A stretch of DNA of 19,201 bases from BOG-908 sp964250925 (GCA_964250925.1 CAXUHU010000065.1:1-19201), one strand, 5' to 3'. Positions 7,112-14,840 are shown, numbered from the stretch's first letter. Program-made: numbers and translations. Notes: a model not told the origin generated them from the letters alone.

Positions 7112-7797
7112 TCAGCCACGGGCGCGCTCGGTGATGCGCACCGTGAACTCCCGCCCGACGATAGAAGCCGCCGGTGTGTCGCCGGTCGATGCCGACCGGA
7201 TAACCCGCTCCACCTCTGCGCGCACGTCCTGGTCGCCGCTGTAACTGGCTACTCGCGCGTTGGCCAGATGACCGGACGCATCAAGCGAGAACAGGATGGT
7301 CAACTGATACTTGGCAAAGCGCAGGCGCTCGTCATCGGTCAGCACGCTCTTCAGCTGACGACTGACCAGGCCCGAATAGTAGGCGTCGTTGTCGCCGCCC
7401 GCGCCATCGCCGATGCCGCAACCCGCGCCGATACAATCGCCGCCCGCGCCATTGCCGGCGGCCAGCGACCCAGGCCCGTTTCCCTGGATCGAGGTGGTGA
7501 CAGCGGCAGGCGGGGACNNNNNNNNNNGTGCGGCGTGGGTTCACCGGGCTTTGGCGTCTCCGCCGCCTTCTTCGGGGGCGGGGTCTTGGGCGGTGGAGGC
7601 GGGGGTAGCGGCAGTTGAACCTGCGTCATGTGCGGCTCGTTGTGCGGCCGGGCGGCGGGGCCGTGATGCCCTGTCAGCACCGTGTAGATCCCCAGCCCGG
7701 TCGCCCCGATGCACACCACGCCGCCCACCGGCAGGCCCCAGCGTTGCAAAGGCGTCTTGCGGTCCAGCTCAGCGTTGAAATCATCGTCGTCCAGCAT
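7112..7797 (-). CDS. TonB-type energy transducer, split by a 10-N gap
   Basis: TonB couples the ExbB/ExbD proton motor to an outer-membrane partner. Upstream of the gap the frame gives a cytoplasmic start (MLDDDDFNAELDRK), one membrane helix (about 20-42, GLPVGGVVCIGATGLGIYTV) and a periplasmic Pro/Lys-rich spacer (LPLPPPPPPKTPPPKK). Downstream, a different frame is open from the Ns to TGA at 7112. It encodes a Gly/Ala-rich linker (GNGPGSLAAGNGAGG), then AYYSGLVSRQLKSVL and a TonB C-terminal fold ending REFTVRITERARG. The two halves join only if the real gap is 2 modulo 3 bases (for example 8 or 11), so ten Ns is a placeholder and not evidence of a broken gene. It starts one base after exbD's stop. 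Confidence 0.82.
7518..7527. other. 10-N assembly gap inside the TonB gene
   Basis: A short N run in the stretch encoding the proline-rich to glycine-rich linker, where GC-rich repetitive sequence often fails to assemble. It causes the apparent frame change described for the TonB gene. Confidence 0.95.
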
Positions 7798-7798
7798 G

Positions 7799-8203
7799 TC
7801 AGCTGCCGGCGGTGCGCTGGGCCGCCAAACCCAGCGAGGTGATGCCGACGCGGCCGCACACGTCTAGCACGTTCATGATCTTCTCATACTGCGATTGCCG
7901 GTCACCTTTTAGAACGATCGGCAGATCAGGCGTGATCGCGCGGGCGTCGCGCAGCTTGGCCTCCAACTCCGCAAGGCTTACCGGTATCGCATCGATAAAG
8001 ACCTGGCCTGCCCCGTTGCCGGAGATCACCTTGGTTTTGGGCCCGGCCCGCGCCACCGTCGAACTGCCCTTCGGCAGATCGACTTTCACGCCCTGCACGC
8101 TGGCTGTCGTCATGATGATGAAGATCACAACCAGCACGTATGCCAGGTCGAGCATCGGCGTGATGTTGATGTCGTCGTAGGGCTTCTCGTCGTTGATCTG
8201 CAT
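7799..8203 (-). CDS. exbD: ExbD/TolR-family proton-channel subunit
   Basis: A 134-residue inner-membrane protein with a short cytoplasmic N-terminus, one membrane helix (about 18-36) and a periplasmic domain (VDLPKGSS, then PIVLKGDRQSQYEKIMNVLD). The proton-carrying Asp expected at the start of the helix is present: Asp19 in NITPMLDLAYVL. Together with the ExbB-domain protein encoded four bases upstream and TonB one base downstream, it forms a complete Exb-Ton motor set. It could be called TolR-like, but the partner with a TonB C-terminal domain favours ExbD. Confidence 0.92.
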   Translation of the reverse strand: MQINDEKPYDDINITPMLDLAYVLVVIFIIMTTASVQGVKVDLPKGSSTVARAGPKTKVISGNGAGQVFIDAIPVSLAELEAKLRDARAITPDLPIVLKGDRQSQYEKIMNVLDVCGRVGITSLGLAAQRTAGS

Positions 8204-8207
8204 GACG

Positions 8208-10067
8208 CTACTCCGCCGCCCGGGGCACGCGGGCGCGCGCGTAGTCGCCTTCGGCGATACGGGTCACCACTTCATCGACGAACACGCTCATCTCCGAGAT
8301 CACCGTCTTGATGCGCGTCTGGAAGTAGTTGTAGCCGAACAGTGCCGGGATCGCCACGAACATGCCGGTGGCCGTCGCCAGCAACGCCGCCGAGATGCCG
8401 GGCGCGATTGAATTCACGTTGACGTCGCCGGCCGCAGCAATGGCGGCAAACGTGATCATCACACCCACCACCGTGCCGAGCAGGCCCACGAACGGGCCGC
8501 CGGAAATGGCGATGGTCAGGAACACCATCAGGTTGTTCAGCTTGGCGATCTCGCGCACCATTTGGGCATCCATCGACGAACGGATCGCCGCGAGCGATTG
8601 CGGCGCGATCGAACCGTCCGGCAAGTGCCGCCCGCCCTGCAACCGGTCGTTCACCTCGCGCACGCCCGTCTCGTAAACGCGATACAGGCACGACATGGTC
8701 ACGCCGCGCGCGCTCTCCTTCGGCACCGACGGCAGCAGCGCCGGGTCGCGACGGTTCACCTCGCGCATCAGTTTGAGAAAGCGCTTGTTGGCGCCGGCAA
8801 CCCGGCTGACGTACATCGCCTTGGCCACCATCACGAGCCAGGAGACGAGCATCATGAAAATCAAGATGCCGATGATCACCCAGGCATCGACGGTGACGGA
8901 TTTGAGGATGATGCCGATATAGCCGCTGCCGAAGCTGCTGGTCTGCTCGGGGTTTTCGAAGACCAGCAGGCTGGACTGCGTGCCCTGGTCGCGGTCGGCG
9001 AGCATGATGGCACCGGCAGGGCGGACCACCTTGCTAATTTGCAGCTCGTCCATCTCGCCCACGAAGTTCGCAGGCGCCGCAGCGGGCACGGCCGTCGCCG
9101 GAGCCGCGGCAGCGCCGCCAAGCAGGCCTGCGCCGTTGATCGCGGGCAACGCGCCGGCCGCCTGCGCCGCCTTTGCGCCGTCGACGTATAGCGTGACGGC
9201 ATCGGCTGACGCGGTGACGGTCAGCAGGTGCCAGCTATCGGCGACCAGGGGTGCGGTTGCCGTCGCGTTCACCGCGCCGGTGGCAGAGGCGACGCTTACC
9301 TGTGGTACGCCGGCGGTAAGGGTCACACGAAAATCGTTCACGCCGGCCGTGTCGCGCTGGTCGTACAGCACCGCGGTTTCGGTGGCCGGGTTGGGCTTGA
9401 TCCAGGCCTGCCAGGTGAGCGCTTCGCCGGCCGCGATGTTCAACGTCGGCGACGGGGTCAGCTTGATCGGCGACGTGCCGTCGAGCTTGCTGCCAAAACC
9501 GATGATGGCGTTCAGGTCGCGCCTGCCGGGCGACAACGCGTTGTTGGCGTAGCTGGTGCTGTCTTTCGGCAGCCCGTTCTCCTCGCCGAAATGCCAGATC
9601 AGCAGTTGGTCCGCATCGTAGGTCGCGTGCGCATCCGAAGCGTCGTTTGCCTTGTCGTTGCCCCAATACATGTAGAAGCTTGTGGAGGCGCCGGGTGCGA
9701 TGTCGGGCACATCGACCCAGACGAGGGCCACCTGGTCGACCAGGCCATCAAACTTCTCGATGTGGTAGTGCAGCGGCGTGCGGTCGTCGCCGGCCACGAA
9801 CCGCAGATCGCTGCCGTCCTGCTTGGCGCTGTCGAACTTGAAGTTGTTGGCGAGCAACCGCACCAGCACCTGCGTGCGCCCGATCGCCTCGCCGATATTG
9901 GCGCCCTTGGGCCCGGTATCGGCATCGATCTTGATGCGGTACTGCCAATCGCCGTTCCACCACGCCGCCTGCGCCGCGCACGCGCCCAGCAATTGCACAA
10001 CGACGCAAACCACCGCGACAAAGCCGCAACGGTGGCGCAGAAGACGCCGCCGGAATGAGCCGGGCAT
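8208..10067 (-). CDS. DUF2341 - LamG-like - MotA/TolQ/ExbB fusion protein
   Basis: The start is set at ATG 10067 (619 residues), four bases after the preceding stop; ATG 10085 would overlap that gene. A signal peptide or anchor (MPGSFRRRLLRHRCGFVAVV) precedes a large periplasmic part. First comes a DUF2341 region (WWNGDWQYRIKID to about 135, with SDLRFVAGDD and FYMYWGNDKA). A concanavalin/LamG-like jelly-roll follows (about 155-345, with LTWQAWIKP, DSWHLLTVTA and FVGEMDELQIS). Then comes an ExbB/TolQ channel module with helices near 393-418, 515-547 and 560-583, and the signature GGPFVGLLGTVVGVMITF. The ExbB part should form the proton-channel pentamer. The fused lectin-like domain would project into the periplasm, an uncommon design that suggests glycan or peptidoglycan contact. 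It is encoded between the barrel gene and exbD. Confidence 0.88.
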   Translation of the reverse strand: MPGSFRRRLLRHRCGFVAVVCVVVQLLGACAAQAAWWNGDWQYRIKIDADTGPKGANIGEAIGRTQVLVRLLANNFKFDSAKQDGSDLRFVAGDDRTPLHYHIEKFDGLVDQVALVWVDVPDIAPGASTSFYMYWGNDKANDASDAHATYDADQLLIWHFGEENGLPKDSTSYANNALSPGRRDLNAIIGFGSKLDGTSPIKLTPSPTLNIAAGEALTWQAWIKPNPATETAVLYDQRDTAGVNDFRVTLTAGVPQVSVASATGAVNATATAPLVADSWHLLTVTASADAVTLYVDGAKAAQAAGALPAINGAGLLGGAAAAPATAVPAAAPANFVGEMDELQISKVVRPAGAIMLADRDQGTQSSLLVFENPEQTSSFGSGYIGIILKSVTVDAWVIIGILIFMMLVSWLVMVAKAMYVSRVAGANKRFLKLMREVNRRDPALLPSVPKESARGVTMSCLYRVYETGVREVNDRLQGGRHLPDGSIAPQSLAAIRSSMDAQMVREIAKLNNLMVFLTIAISGGPFVGLLGTVVGVMITFAAIAAAGDVNVNSIAPGISAALLATATGMFVAIPALFGYNYFQTRIKTVISEMSVFVDEVVTRIAEGDYARARVPRAAE

Positions 10068-10071
10068 CAGA

Positions 10072-11691
10072 TCAAAACTCCCCATAGACGCGAAACAGCA
10101 CGCGGTTGGTGCCGGCTTTGGTGTTCGGGCCGTTGTTGAACGTTTGCGCATCCTGCAGCACGCCGTTCAAGTAGCCCCACAGGTTGACACGGCTGCCGAT
10201 GCCCGCCGAGCTCAGCCCGTAGCTGGACCGCTGGTCCACCTGCGCCTTTGTCAGGCTGACCACGCCCATGTCGGAAAACAGGTGAAAGCGCCAGGATTTC
10301 ACCGGAGTCTTGCCCAGGTACTTGGCCACCGAGGGGCTGCGCAGCTCGGTCTGCAGGAACGCGCCGCTATCGCCAAGCGTCTCGGCTTCCAGATAGCCGC
10401 GCACGCTATCCACGCCGCCCATCGCGATCTGCTCGCTGCTGACCAGCGGATCGTTGGTCAGCTGCCCGGTCAGCGACGCCCAGAGCTGGATGTCGTGCTT
10501 GAAATCCTGCTCGCGCGTCAGCGTCGCGCGTGCGATCGAGAAGCCCGGTATCGCACCATAGGCCTTGTTGTCGAACGCCTGCAGGTCGCTGCCCAGATTG
10601 GGCAACCCAAACTCAAGCCCGAGCGACAGCGACGTGGTGGAGCGTGCGCCCGTCCAATCCGCTGCGTAGAGTGCGCTGACCGGGTAATACGTAACCGGCG
10701 CCGAGGTTACCTGCTTGGTCGTGGTGAACGTATCCAGCTCGTAATACTTTTTGTAGTCCCAGCCTATCGATAGCGAATGGCTAAAACTCGAGGTGCTGCC
10801 AAGCGGGATCAGCACGCGGAAACCCGCGCTGGTGCCGCGCCCTGCCACATCGGTGGTGCCGAGTGCGGTGACGTTGCTGTTGGAGTGCAGGTAGCTCAGC
10901 AGCAGCGACAGCTTGCTATCCGGTATGTGAAACAGGTACGAGGCTGACGTGACCTCGGCATCGCGCACGTTCTCGGGGGCAACTTGGTAGCTGATCGTCG
11001 CTGAATCGCCGCGCTGGAAAAAATTGCCGTAGGTTAGCGACGCGTTCAGGCGCAGCGGCGTGGTGTCGGCGTTGTAGCGGTTGTTCAACTCCAGCGAGCC
11101 GTGCAGCGGCAGCGTGTCGTCCACCTTGAGGTCGACATCCACCGTATCGGCCCGGCGCCCGGCTTTCAGCGACGGCGTCACCTGGCGGTCGGGCAGCGTG
11201 TTGAGCGTGGTCAGGTCGCGCGTCACGTCGTTCATGTTCGGCACGGTGCCGGGCTGCACCGACGGAGCGCCGGCCCGCACGTCGCTGGGCAAGAAGTATC
11301 GCGCGCCCACGACGCGCAGACGCCCTACCCGGCGCTCGATCACCTGCAGTTCGATCACGCCGCCGCTCTGGCTGATGTGCTGCGGCGGGATGGTGACCGA
11401 GACGGTGGCGAAACCCTTGGATTGATAAAGCGCTTCCAGCGCCGCACGTGCATGCTCGACGTCGTCCGACGTCTTGTCCGGGCCCACGAACGGATAGACG
11501 GTTTCTTCAACCAAGTCCTGCGGCAACACGGTGCTGCCCTCGACTCGAATCTCAGTCAAGTCGAAATGCAGCTTTTCAGGTGCGGCCTTGGCCGCCGGCG
11601 GGAAGAAAGCGGCACCCAGGGCAAACCCGGCCACAGCGGCCGCAGCTTTTCCGTTGCCAACCTTCATCCACGTAAGAGTTGCAGCAACCAT
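10072..11691 (-). CDS. TpsB/ShlB/FhaC-like outer-membrane transporter with two POTRA domains
   Basis: ATG 11691 is chosen, with AGGTG eight bases upstream; ATG 11667 lacks a site. The product is 539 residues. A signal peptide ends near AAKA (about 36). POTRA-1 covers about 42-118 (FDLTEIRVEGSTVLP, LYQSKGFATVSVTIPPQ) and POTRA-2 about 119-191 (VGRLRVVGARYFLPSDV, LNTLPDRQVTPSLKAG). A 16-strand-type barrel follows to the C-terminal Phe expected for BAM-inserted proteins. The Omp85 loop-6 motif VRGY is at about 430-433 within IAMGGVDSVRGYLE. Homologues export a large TpsA protein or other cargo from the periplasm. No TpsA lies in the window; instead the gene leads an operon with an Exb/TonB motor. 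The transcript probably starts in the region shared with the divergent phosphate-binding protein. Confidence 0.9.
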   Translation of the reverse strand: MVAATLTWMKVGNGKAAAAVAGFALGAAFFPPAAKAAPEKLHFDLTEIRVEGSTVLPQDLVEETVYPFVGPDKTSDDVEHARAALEALYQSKGFATVSVTIPPQHISQSGGVIELQVIERRVGRLRVVGARYFLPSDVRAGAPSVQPGTVPNMNDVTRDLTTLNTLPDRQVTPSLKAGRRADTVDVDLKVDDTLPLHGSLELNNRYNADTTPLRLNASLTYGNFFQRGDSATISYQVAPENVRDAEVTSASYLFHIPDSKLSLLLSYLHSNSNVTALGTTDVAGRGTSAGFRVLIPLGSTSSFSHSLSIGWDYKKYYELDTFTTTKQVTSAPVTYYPVSALYAADWTGARSTTSLSLGLEFGLPNLGSDLQAFDNKAYGAIPGFSIARATLTREQDFKHDIQLWASLTGQLTNDPLVSSEQIAMGGVDSVRGYLEAETLGDSGAFLQTELRSPSVAKYLGKTPVKSWRFHLFSDMGVVSLTKAQVDQRSSYGLSSAGIGSRVNLWGYLNGVLQDAQTFNNGPNTKAGTNRVLFRVYGEF

Positions 11692-11823
11692 CTCGACACA
11701 CCTGCTGAACCCATACGCGAAATACACGGCCGCGTTGCCACGCGCAGCGCCTTCTAGCAATACAGCGCGCCGTGCAGCAACACGTAATCGATGGCCTGCA
11801 ACGGACCGATCATCAGCCAGGTA

Positions 11824-11841
11824 TTGTCATACTTCCGTCAC
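11824..11841 (+). promoter_or_regulatory. Candidate PHO box (PhoB site) between the barrel operon and the PstS-like gene
   Basis: TTGTCAT (11824-11830), spacer ACTT, CCGTCAC (11835-11841). The PhoB consensus is two 7-base direct repeats CTGTCAT and CTGTCAC/T with a 4-base spacer; each half here differs by one base. It lies 101 bases before the PstS-like start codon (11943) and about 130 bases before the barrel gene start, in the divergent intergenic region. It points to induction under phosphate starvation, most directly of the phosphate-binding protein. Confidence 0.6.
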
Positions 11842-11942
11842 ATACCATTAACCATCGCGTCACACACATCCCGCGCCCTTCCTGGTAGGAAATCGCCAGC
11901 CAGCCCACAGAGACTGGTCTTCGCTTCCATAAAGGAAATCGC

Positions 11943-13307
11943 ATGTCTCGCACCCATCTGCTGGGAGCCGTATCCGCGGCTGCCTTGGCTTGCTTCTCGT
12001 CCAGCGCGTTCGCGCAGGAATCCACCAAGGCCATCACCGGCGGCGGCTCCACCCTGGCCGAATTCGACTACTTCAACGAATTCGCCACGTTCAACAACAG
12101 CCAGCCCAACACTGGCGCGATGTTCGCCAATCCGGCGCCGGCCACCGGCAACGACGTTCTCTACTGGCCGGCTGGCTCGGGCTCCGGCCAGGCCGCGTTC
12201 CTGAACGACGACCTTAGCTGCGACGCCAACAAGGTCGATGGCGCCAACAACAAGTTGTGCAGCGGCACCGTGGGCGGCGCAGCCTCGGTCAGCTACGGCG
12301 CGTCCGACGCCACGTTCAACACCACGCAGATTATGCAGTGGGACACGTCCAGCGTCGGCCAGTCCGCCGCCGGCGATCTGATCCAGCTGCCTTCGATGGG
12401 CGTGGGCGTTGCCTTTCCGATCATCAACTCCGCCTTCACCGCCAATGGCCAGGTCGCGCTGACCGACAACGACCTGTGCGGCATCTTCTCGGGCAAGATC
12501 ACCGACTGGTCGCAGACCTCGGTCGGCAACACGCTGGCACCCGGCACGATAACCGTCGTCTATCGTTCTGACGGGTCGGGCACGTCGTTCCTGCTGCTCA
12601 ACCATTTCTCGGTCGTCTGCAACGCCAAGAACTCAAACTTCCCGCTGCCGATCGTGGCCAGCACCACCTTCGTCAACGCGTTCTCGGGCGGTGTTGCACC
12701 AAACAGCAACTTCGTGGGCGAGAGCGGCAGCCAGGCCGTTGCCAGCTACGAAAGCAGCCTGTCCGGCACGACAGTCACGTCGGCGATCGCCTATCTGTCG
12801 CCCGACTACACGACGGTCGATCCGAACAGCAACGCCGTGCTCACCAACAACATGCCGAGCCAGCTCAACGTGCCGTCCGTGAAAAACGGCACGACCGCCT
12901 ACCTGCCGACGGTCGCCAGCATCGAACTCGGCTTGAACCACGCCAAGGTCGGCACGCACCTCAAGCCGCCGACCACGCAGGCCGGCGTTCAGGACCCCAG
13001 CAACCTGGTGCCGTTGATCCAGACCGACAGCGAGGGCTATCCGGTCGTCGGCTACACCACGTTCGACTTTGCACAATGCTATGCCAGCCCGGTCATCGCG
13101 CAGGGCATCATCAGCTTCCTGAAAGACCACTACAACGCGTCTGGCGCCTATGCGACGTCGATCGCCAATAACGGCTTCGTCGGCATCGGCAAGAGCGGCG
13201 CCAAGGCGTTCATCTTGACGATCACCAACGACATTCTGGGCAACGAGAAGAAGTTCAACACCAACATCGAGAACGCGACGGCGTGCAAGGGCTTGGTCGG
13301 CCGCTAA
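11943..13307 (+). CDS. Secreted PstS/DING-like phosphate-binding protein
   Basis: A 454-residue protein; ATG with AAGGA seven bases upstream. The signal peptide ends near SAFA (24). The mature start AITGGGSTLAE resembles the DING/PstS N-terminal loop. Phosphate-site elements are in place: GGGSTL (33-38), SYGASDATF (117-125, with the phosphate-binding Ser-Asp) and RSDGSGTS (208-215). The fold marker DLCGIFSGKITDW is at 177-189. Six mature cysteines suggest disulfides and a life outside the cytoplasm. There is no pstC, pstA, pstB or phoU nearby, and it is longer than E. coli PstS. It therefore probably acts as a free periplasmic, surface or secreted phosphate binder rather than an ABC receptor. 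Its PHO-box promoter and the divergent barrel/Exb operon make it a candidate cargo or partner of that system. Confidence 0.88.
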   Translation: MSRTHLLGAVSAAALACFSSSAFAQESTKAITGGGSTLAEFDYFNEFATFNNSQPNTGAMFANPAPATGNDVLYWPAGSGSGQAAFLNDDLSCDANKVDGANNKLCSGTVGGAASVSYGASDATFNTTQIMQWDTSSVGQSAAGDLIQLPSMGVGVAFPIINSAFTANGQVALTDNDLCGIFSGKITDWSQTSVGNTLAPGTITVVYRSDGSGTSFLLLNHFSVVCNAKNSNFPLPIVASTTFVNAFSGGVAPNSNFVGESGSQAVASYESSLSGTTVTSAIAYLSPDYTTVDPNSNAVLTNNMPSQLNVPSVKNGTTAYLPTVASIELGLNHAKVGTHLKPPTTQAGVQDPSNLVPLIQTDSEGYPVVGYTTFDFAQCYASPVIAQGIISFLKDHYNASGAYATSIANNGFVGIGKSGAKAFILTITNDILGNEKKFNTNIENATACKGLVGR

Positions 13308-13331
13308 GCCGAGATCTCCAGCGCTTGAGAG

Positions 13332-13361
13332 GGGCGGCCACTTCGGTGGTCGTCCGTTTCA
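13332..13361 (+). terminator. Terminator after the PstS/DING-like gene
   Basis: GGGCGGCCAC (13332-13341) pairs with GTGGTCGTCC (13346-13355) using two G-U pairs, closed by the extra-stable C(TTCG)G tetraloop, followed by the T-rich GTTTCATT. It starts about 25 bases after the stop codon. I see no gene in the remaining 13362-13524. Confidence 0.65.
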
Positions 13362-13524
13362 TTACGCCCATCCGATGGCGCGCCAACGCAGAGCGTCTTC
13401 AAAATCCCTAGGCGAAGTCGGCGTTCGCGTTCGAGCACCGGAGCGGAGCAGCATCGTGGCCGTAAGCACCGGCGCACAGGAAGCAGGCGTCAAATAACCG
13501 GCATGGTAGGGCTTTGAAGCGCGC

Positions 13525-14364
13525 TTATTGCGCCCCGTCTTCCCAAGACAGGATGCGGTACTTCCAGGCTGGCCCGCTCAGCGTTCCGTCCAGCCTAAGC
13601 AGCACCCGCCGGGTGAACGCAGCCCCGCCAGCGCCTGCCACCCTCGCCTGCATCCGCAGCACGATCGGCCCGCGCACGTCGGCCGCATCCACTGCCAGCC
13701 CCGAGTCACGCTTGGCCCGGGCAATCGCCGCCAGCACCGGCGGATCAGCGTATTGCAGCCAGGGGCTCTGCTCCAGCGCCAGCGTCAGATAGGGCAGGCT
13801 GGCAGCGTAGAGCGACGGCGACATGCCCAGCACCAGCGGCAACTCGTCCAGCCGCTGGAACTCTTGCCCGGCCGGTCCCCAGGCGCGGCCCTGCATCTTG
13901 TACTGTGGGGTCAGCGGCGAATCGTTGTCGCTGCCCGTCGCCTGTTGCGACCGCCAATCGGCGATCGCATTGGCCACGGTTTGCGCCGTGGCACGGTCTG
14001 CCCCCACCACGGCAAACAACGCCTGGAGCAGCGCGGGCGGCGCCTGGTTCACGTCCAGCTTGCCCCGCTCATCGGTCACCGTCAGCGTCACCCGTCCGGC
14101 CGGTTCGTCCAGCACGCGTGTCATCGCACCGGGCGGCCAGTAATCGCCGCTGCCATCCAGCATGTGCCAGATCGCTTCGTATATGGCGGCATCGGCGGCC
14201 GCCTGCAGCTGCGCCCCTTGGCGCAGGGCTGCGGCCAGCCGCGTCTCCGCCCGGCCCGCCCCCGTCACCTGCGCCGCCAGCAACGACAGCAGCGCCATGG
14301 TCCACAGCACCAGCAAGAGGGCGAAACCGCGGTCATCCGCACGTCTCGTCAATAACGGCTTCAT
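13525..14364 (-). CDS. gspK: Type II secretion minor pseudopilin GspK
   Basis: GspK caps the pseudopilus tip of the type II secretion system in the periplasm. The 279-residue product has the prepilin-peptidase site RRADDRG/FALLLVLW with its hydrophobic N-helix (about 14-32), though Glu+5 of major pilins is absent, as expected for GspK. The family segment KLDVNQAPPALLQALF (about 102-117) and NAIADWRSQQ follow. The length is somewhat short compared with about 320 in typical GspK. Its ATG overlaps the preceding stop (ATGA), so it was translationally coupled to an upstream gene, as gspJ-gspK normally are. No other gsp gene is intact in the window. It converges on the PstS-like gene. Confidence 0.85.
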   Translation of the reverse strand: MKPLLTRRADDRGFALLLVLWTMALLSLLAAQVTGAGRAETRLAAALRQGAQLQAAADAAIYEAIWHMLDGSGDYWPPGAMTRVLDEPAGRVTLTVTDERGKLDVNQAPPALLQALFAVVGADRATAQTVANAIADWRSQQATGSDNDSPLTPQYKMQGRAWGPAGQEFQRLDELPLVLGMSPSLYAASLPYLTLALEQSPWLQYADPPVLAAIARAKRDSGLAVDAADVRGPIVLRMQARVAGAGGAAFTRRVLLRLDGTLSGPAWKYRILSWEDGAQ

Positions 14365-14455
14365 GGCGCGCCCCCACGGCCACCAGCCGGGTCGAGCGGT
14401 AAGACTACCGAGGGCGGGCCCGAATGGCTACCTTGGCCCGCCCGGCCGCAGTCAA
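14361..14455 (-). pseudogene. 3' tail of an ORF coupled to gspK, possibly the end of gspJ
   Basis: A frame ending in VVLPLDPAGGRGGAP stops with TGA at 14363-14361, overlapping the gspK ATG by four bases. In type II secretion operons the gene before gspK is normally gspJ, so this may be its last codons. Upstream the frame continues (IDCGRAGQGSHSGPP) but no longer looks like a pseudopilin. The assignment rests on position and overlap only. Confidence 0.35.
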
Positions 14456-14838
14456 TGCGCGAGAACGACGCGCCTGACCCGATGGCCGCCTTGATGCCCA
14501 GGCGTTTGCGGCGCCGTTCCGGGGCAGCTATCGGATCCGGTAAGGATGTTTGTGATCGCATTGTAGAACACGTTCTTCGAGGATGCAGCGGTCTGTTGGA
14601 CACGATCGAAGGGGTGTCGGACCCGCCCACAACATCGGCGAAATCGAAGATGAGGCCCTGGGTGTTCGTCCCCGTGTTCACCCATGATCTTGGCGCTGGG
14701 GCTGTCGTAGACCAGAATGCCAGCCGCCCCGTAACTCGGGCCGGTATAGGCCAGATCAGCCACGACGTTCTGTCCGATCGTGAGCGTGTTGCTGGTGTCC
14801 CCATCAAAGCCGTTCGCCGATTTTCATCTTATCCGGCC
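14452..14838 (-). pseudogene. Coding-like remnant with at least two frame changes, family unknown
   Basis: Three successive minus-strand segments read like normal protein but lie in different frames. Segment one (about 14838-14680, no start codon, preceded by TGA) includes GFDGDTSNTLTIGQNVVADL and YGAAGILVYDSPSAK. Segment two (about 14680-14598) is NTQGLIFDFADVVGGSDTPS. Segment three (about 14595-14530, back in the first frame) is SSKNVFYNAITNILTGSDS. The hydrophobic/small-residue alternation and Asn/Asp/Gly turns resemble a secreted beta-rich protein. I do not recognise it. It may be a decayed gene, or a real gene hit by sequencing errors in this draft. It fills most of the 476-base space between gspK and the exporter gene. 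Confidence 0.4.
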
Positions 14839-14840
14839 AA

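Noticed and set aside
9228..10058. Long plus-strand frame opposite the ExbB fusion, and similar long frames opposite the amidase, barrel and icd genes
   Set aside because: They are expected in high-GC DNA, have Arg/His/Gly-rich shadow composition and lie opposite well-supported genes.
10068..10151. Longer start of the ExbB fusion at 10151
   Set aside because: It would overlap the last 80 bases of the barrel gene and bury the signal peptide; ATG 10067 leaves a 4-base gap.
10072..13307. Classical two-partner secretion locus with a TpsA adhesin
   Set aside because: No haemagglutination-type N-terminal domain or large repeat protein is present; the adjacent secreted protein is PstS/DING-like.
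13362..13524. Possible RNA gene or short repeats between the PstS-like gene and gspK
   Set aside because: No tRNA-like fold, strong hairpin or repeat array can be seen; the repeated GCACCGG is too short to matter.
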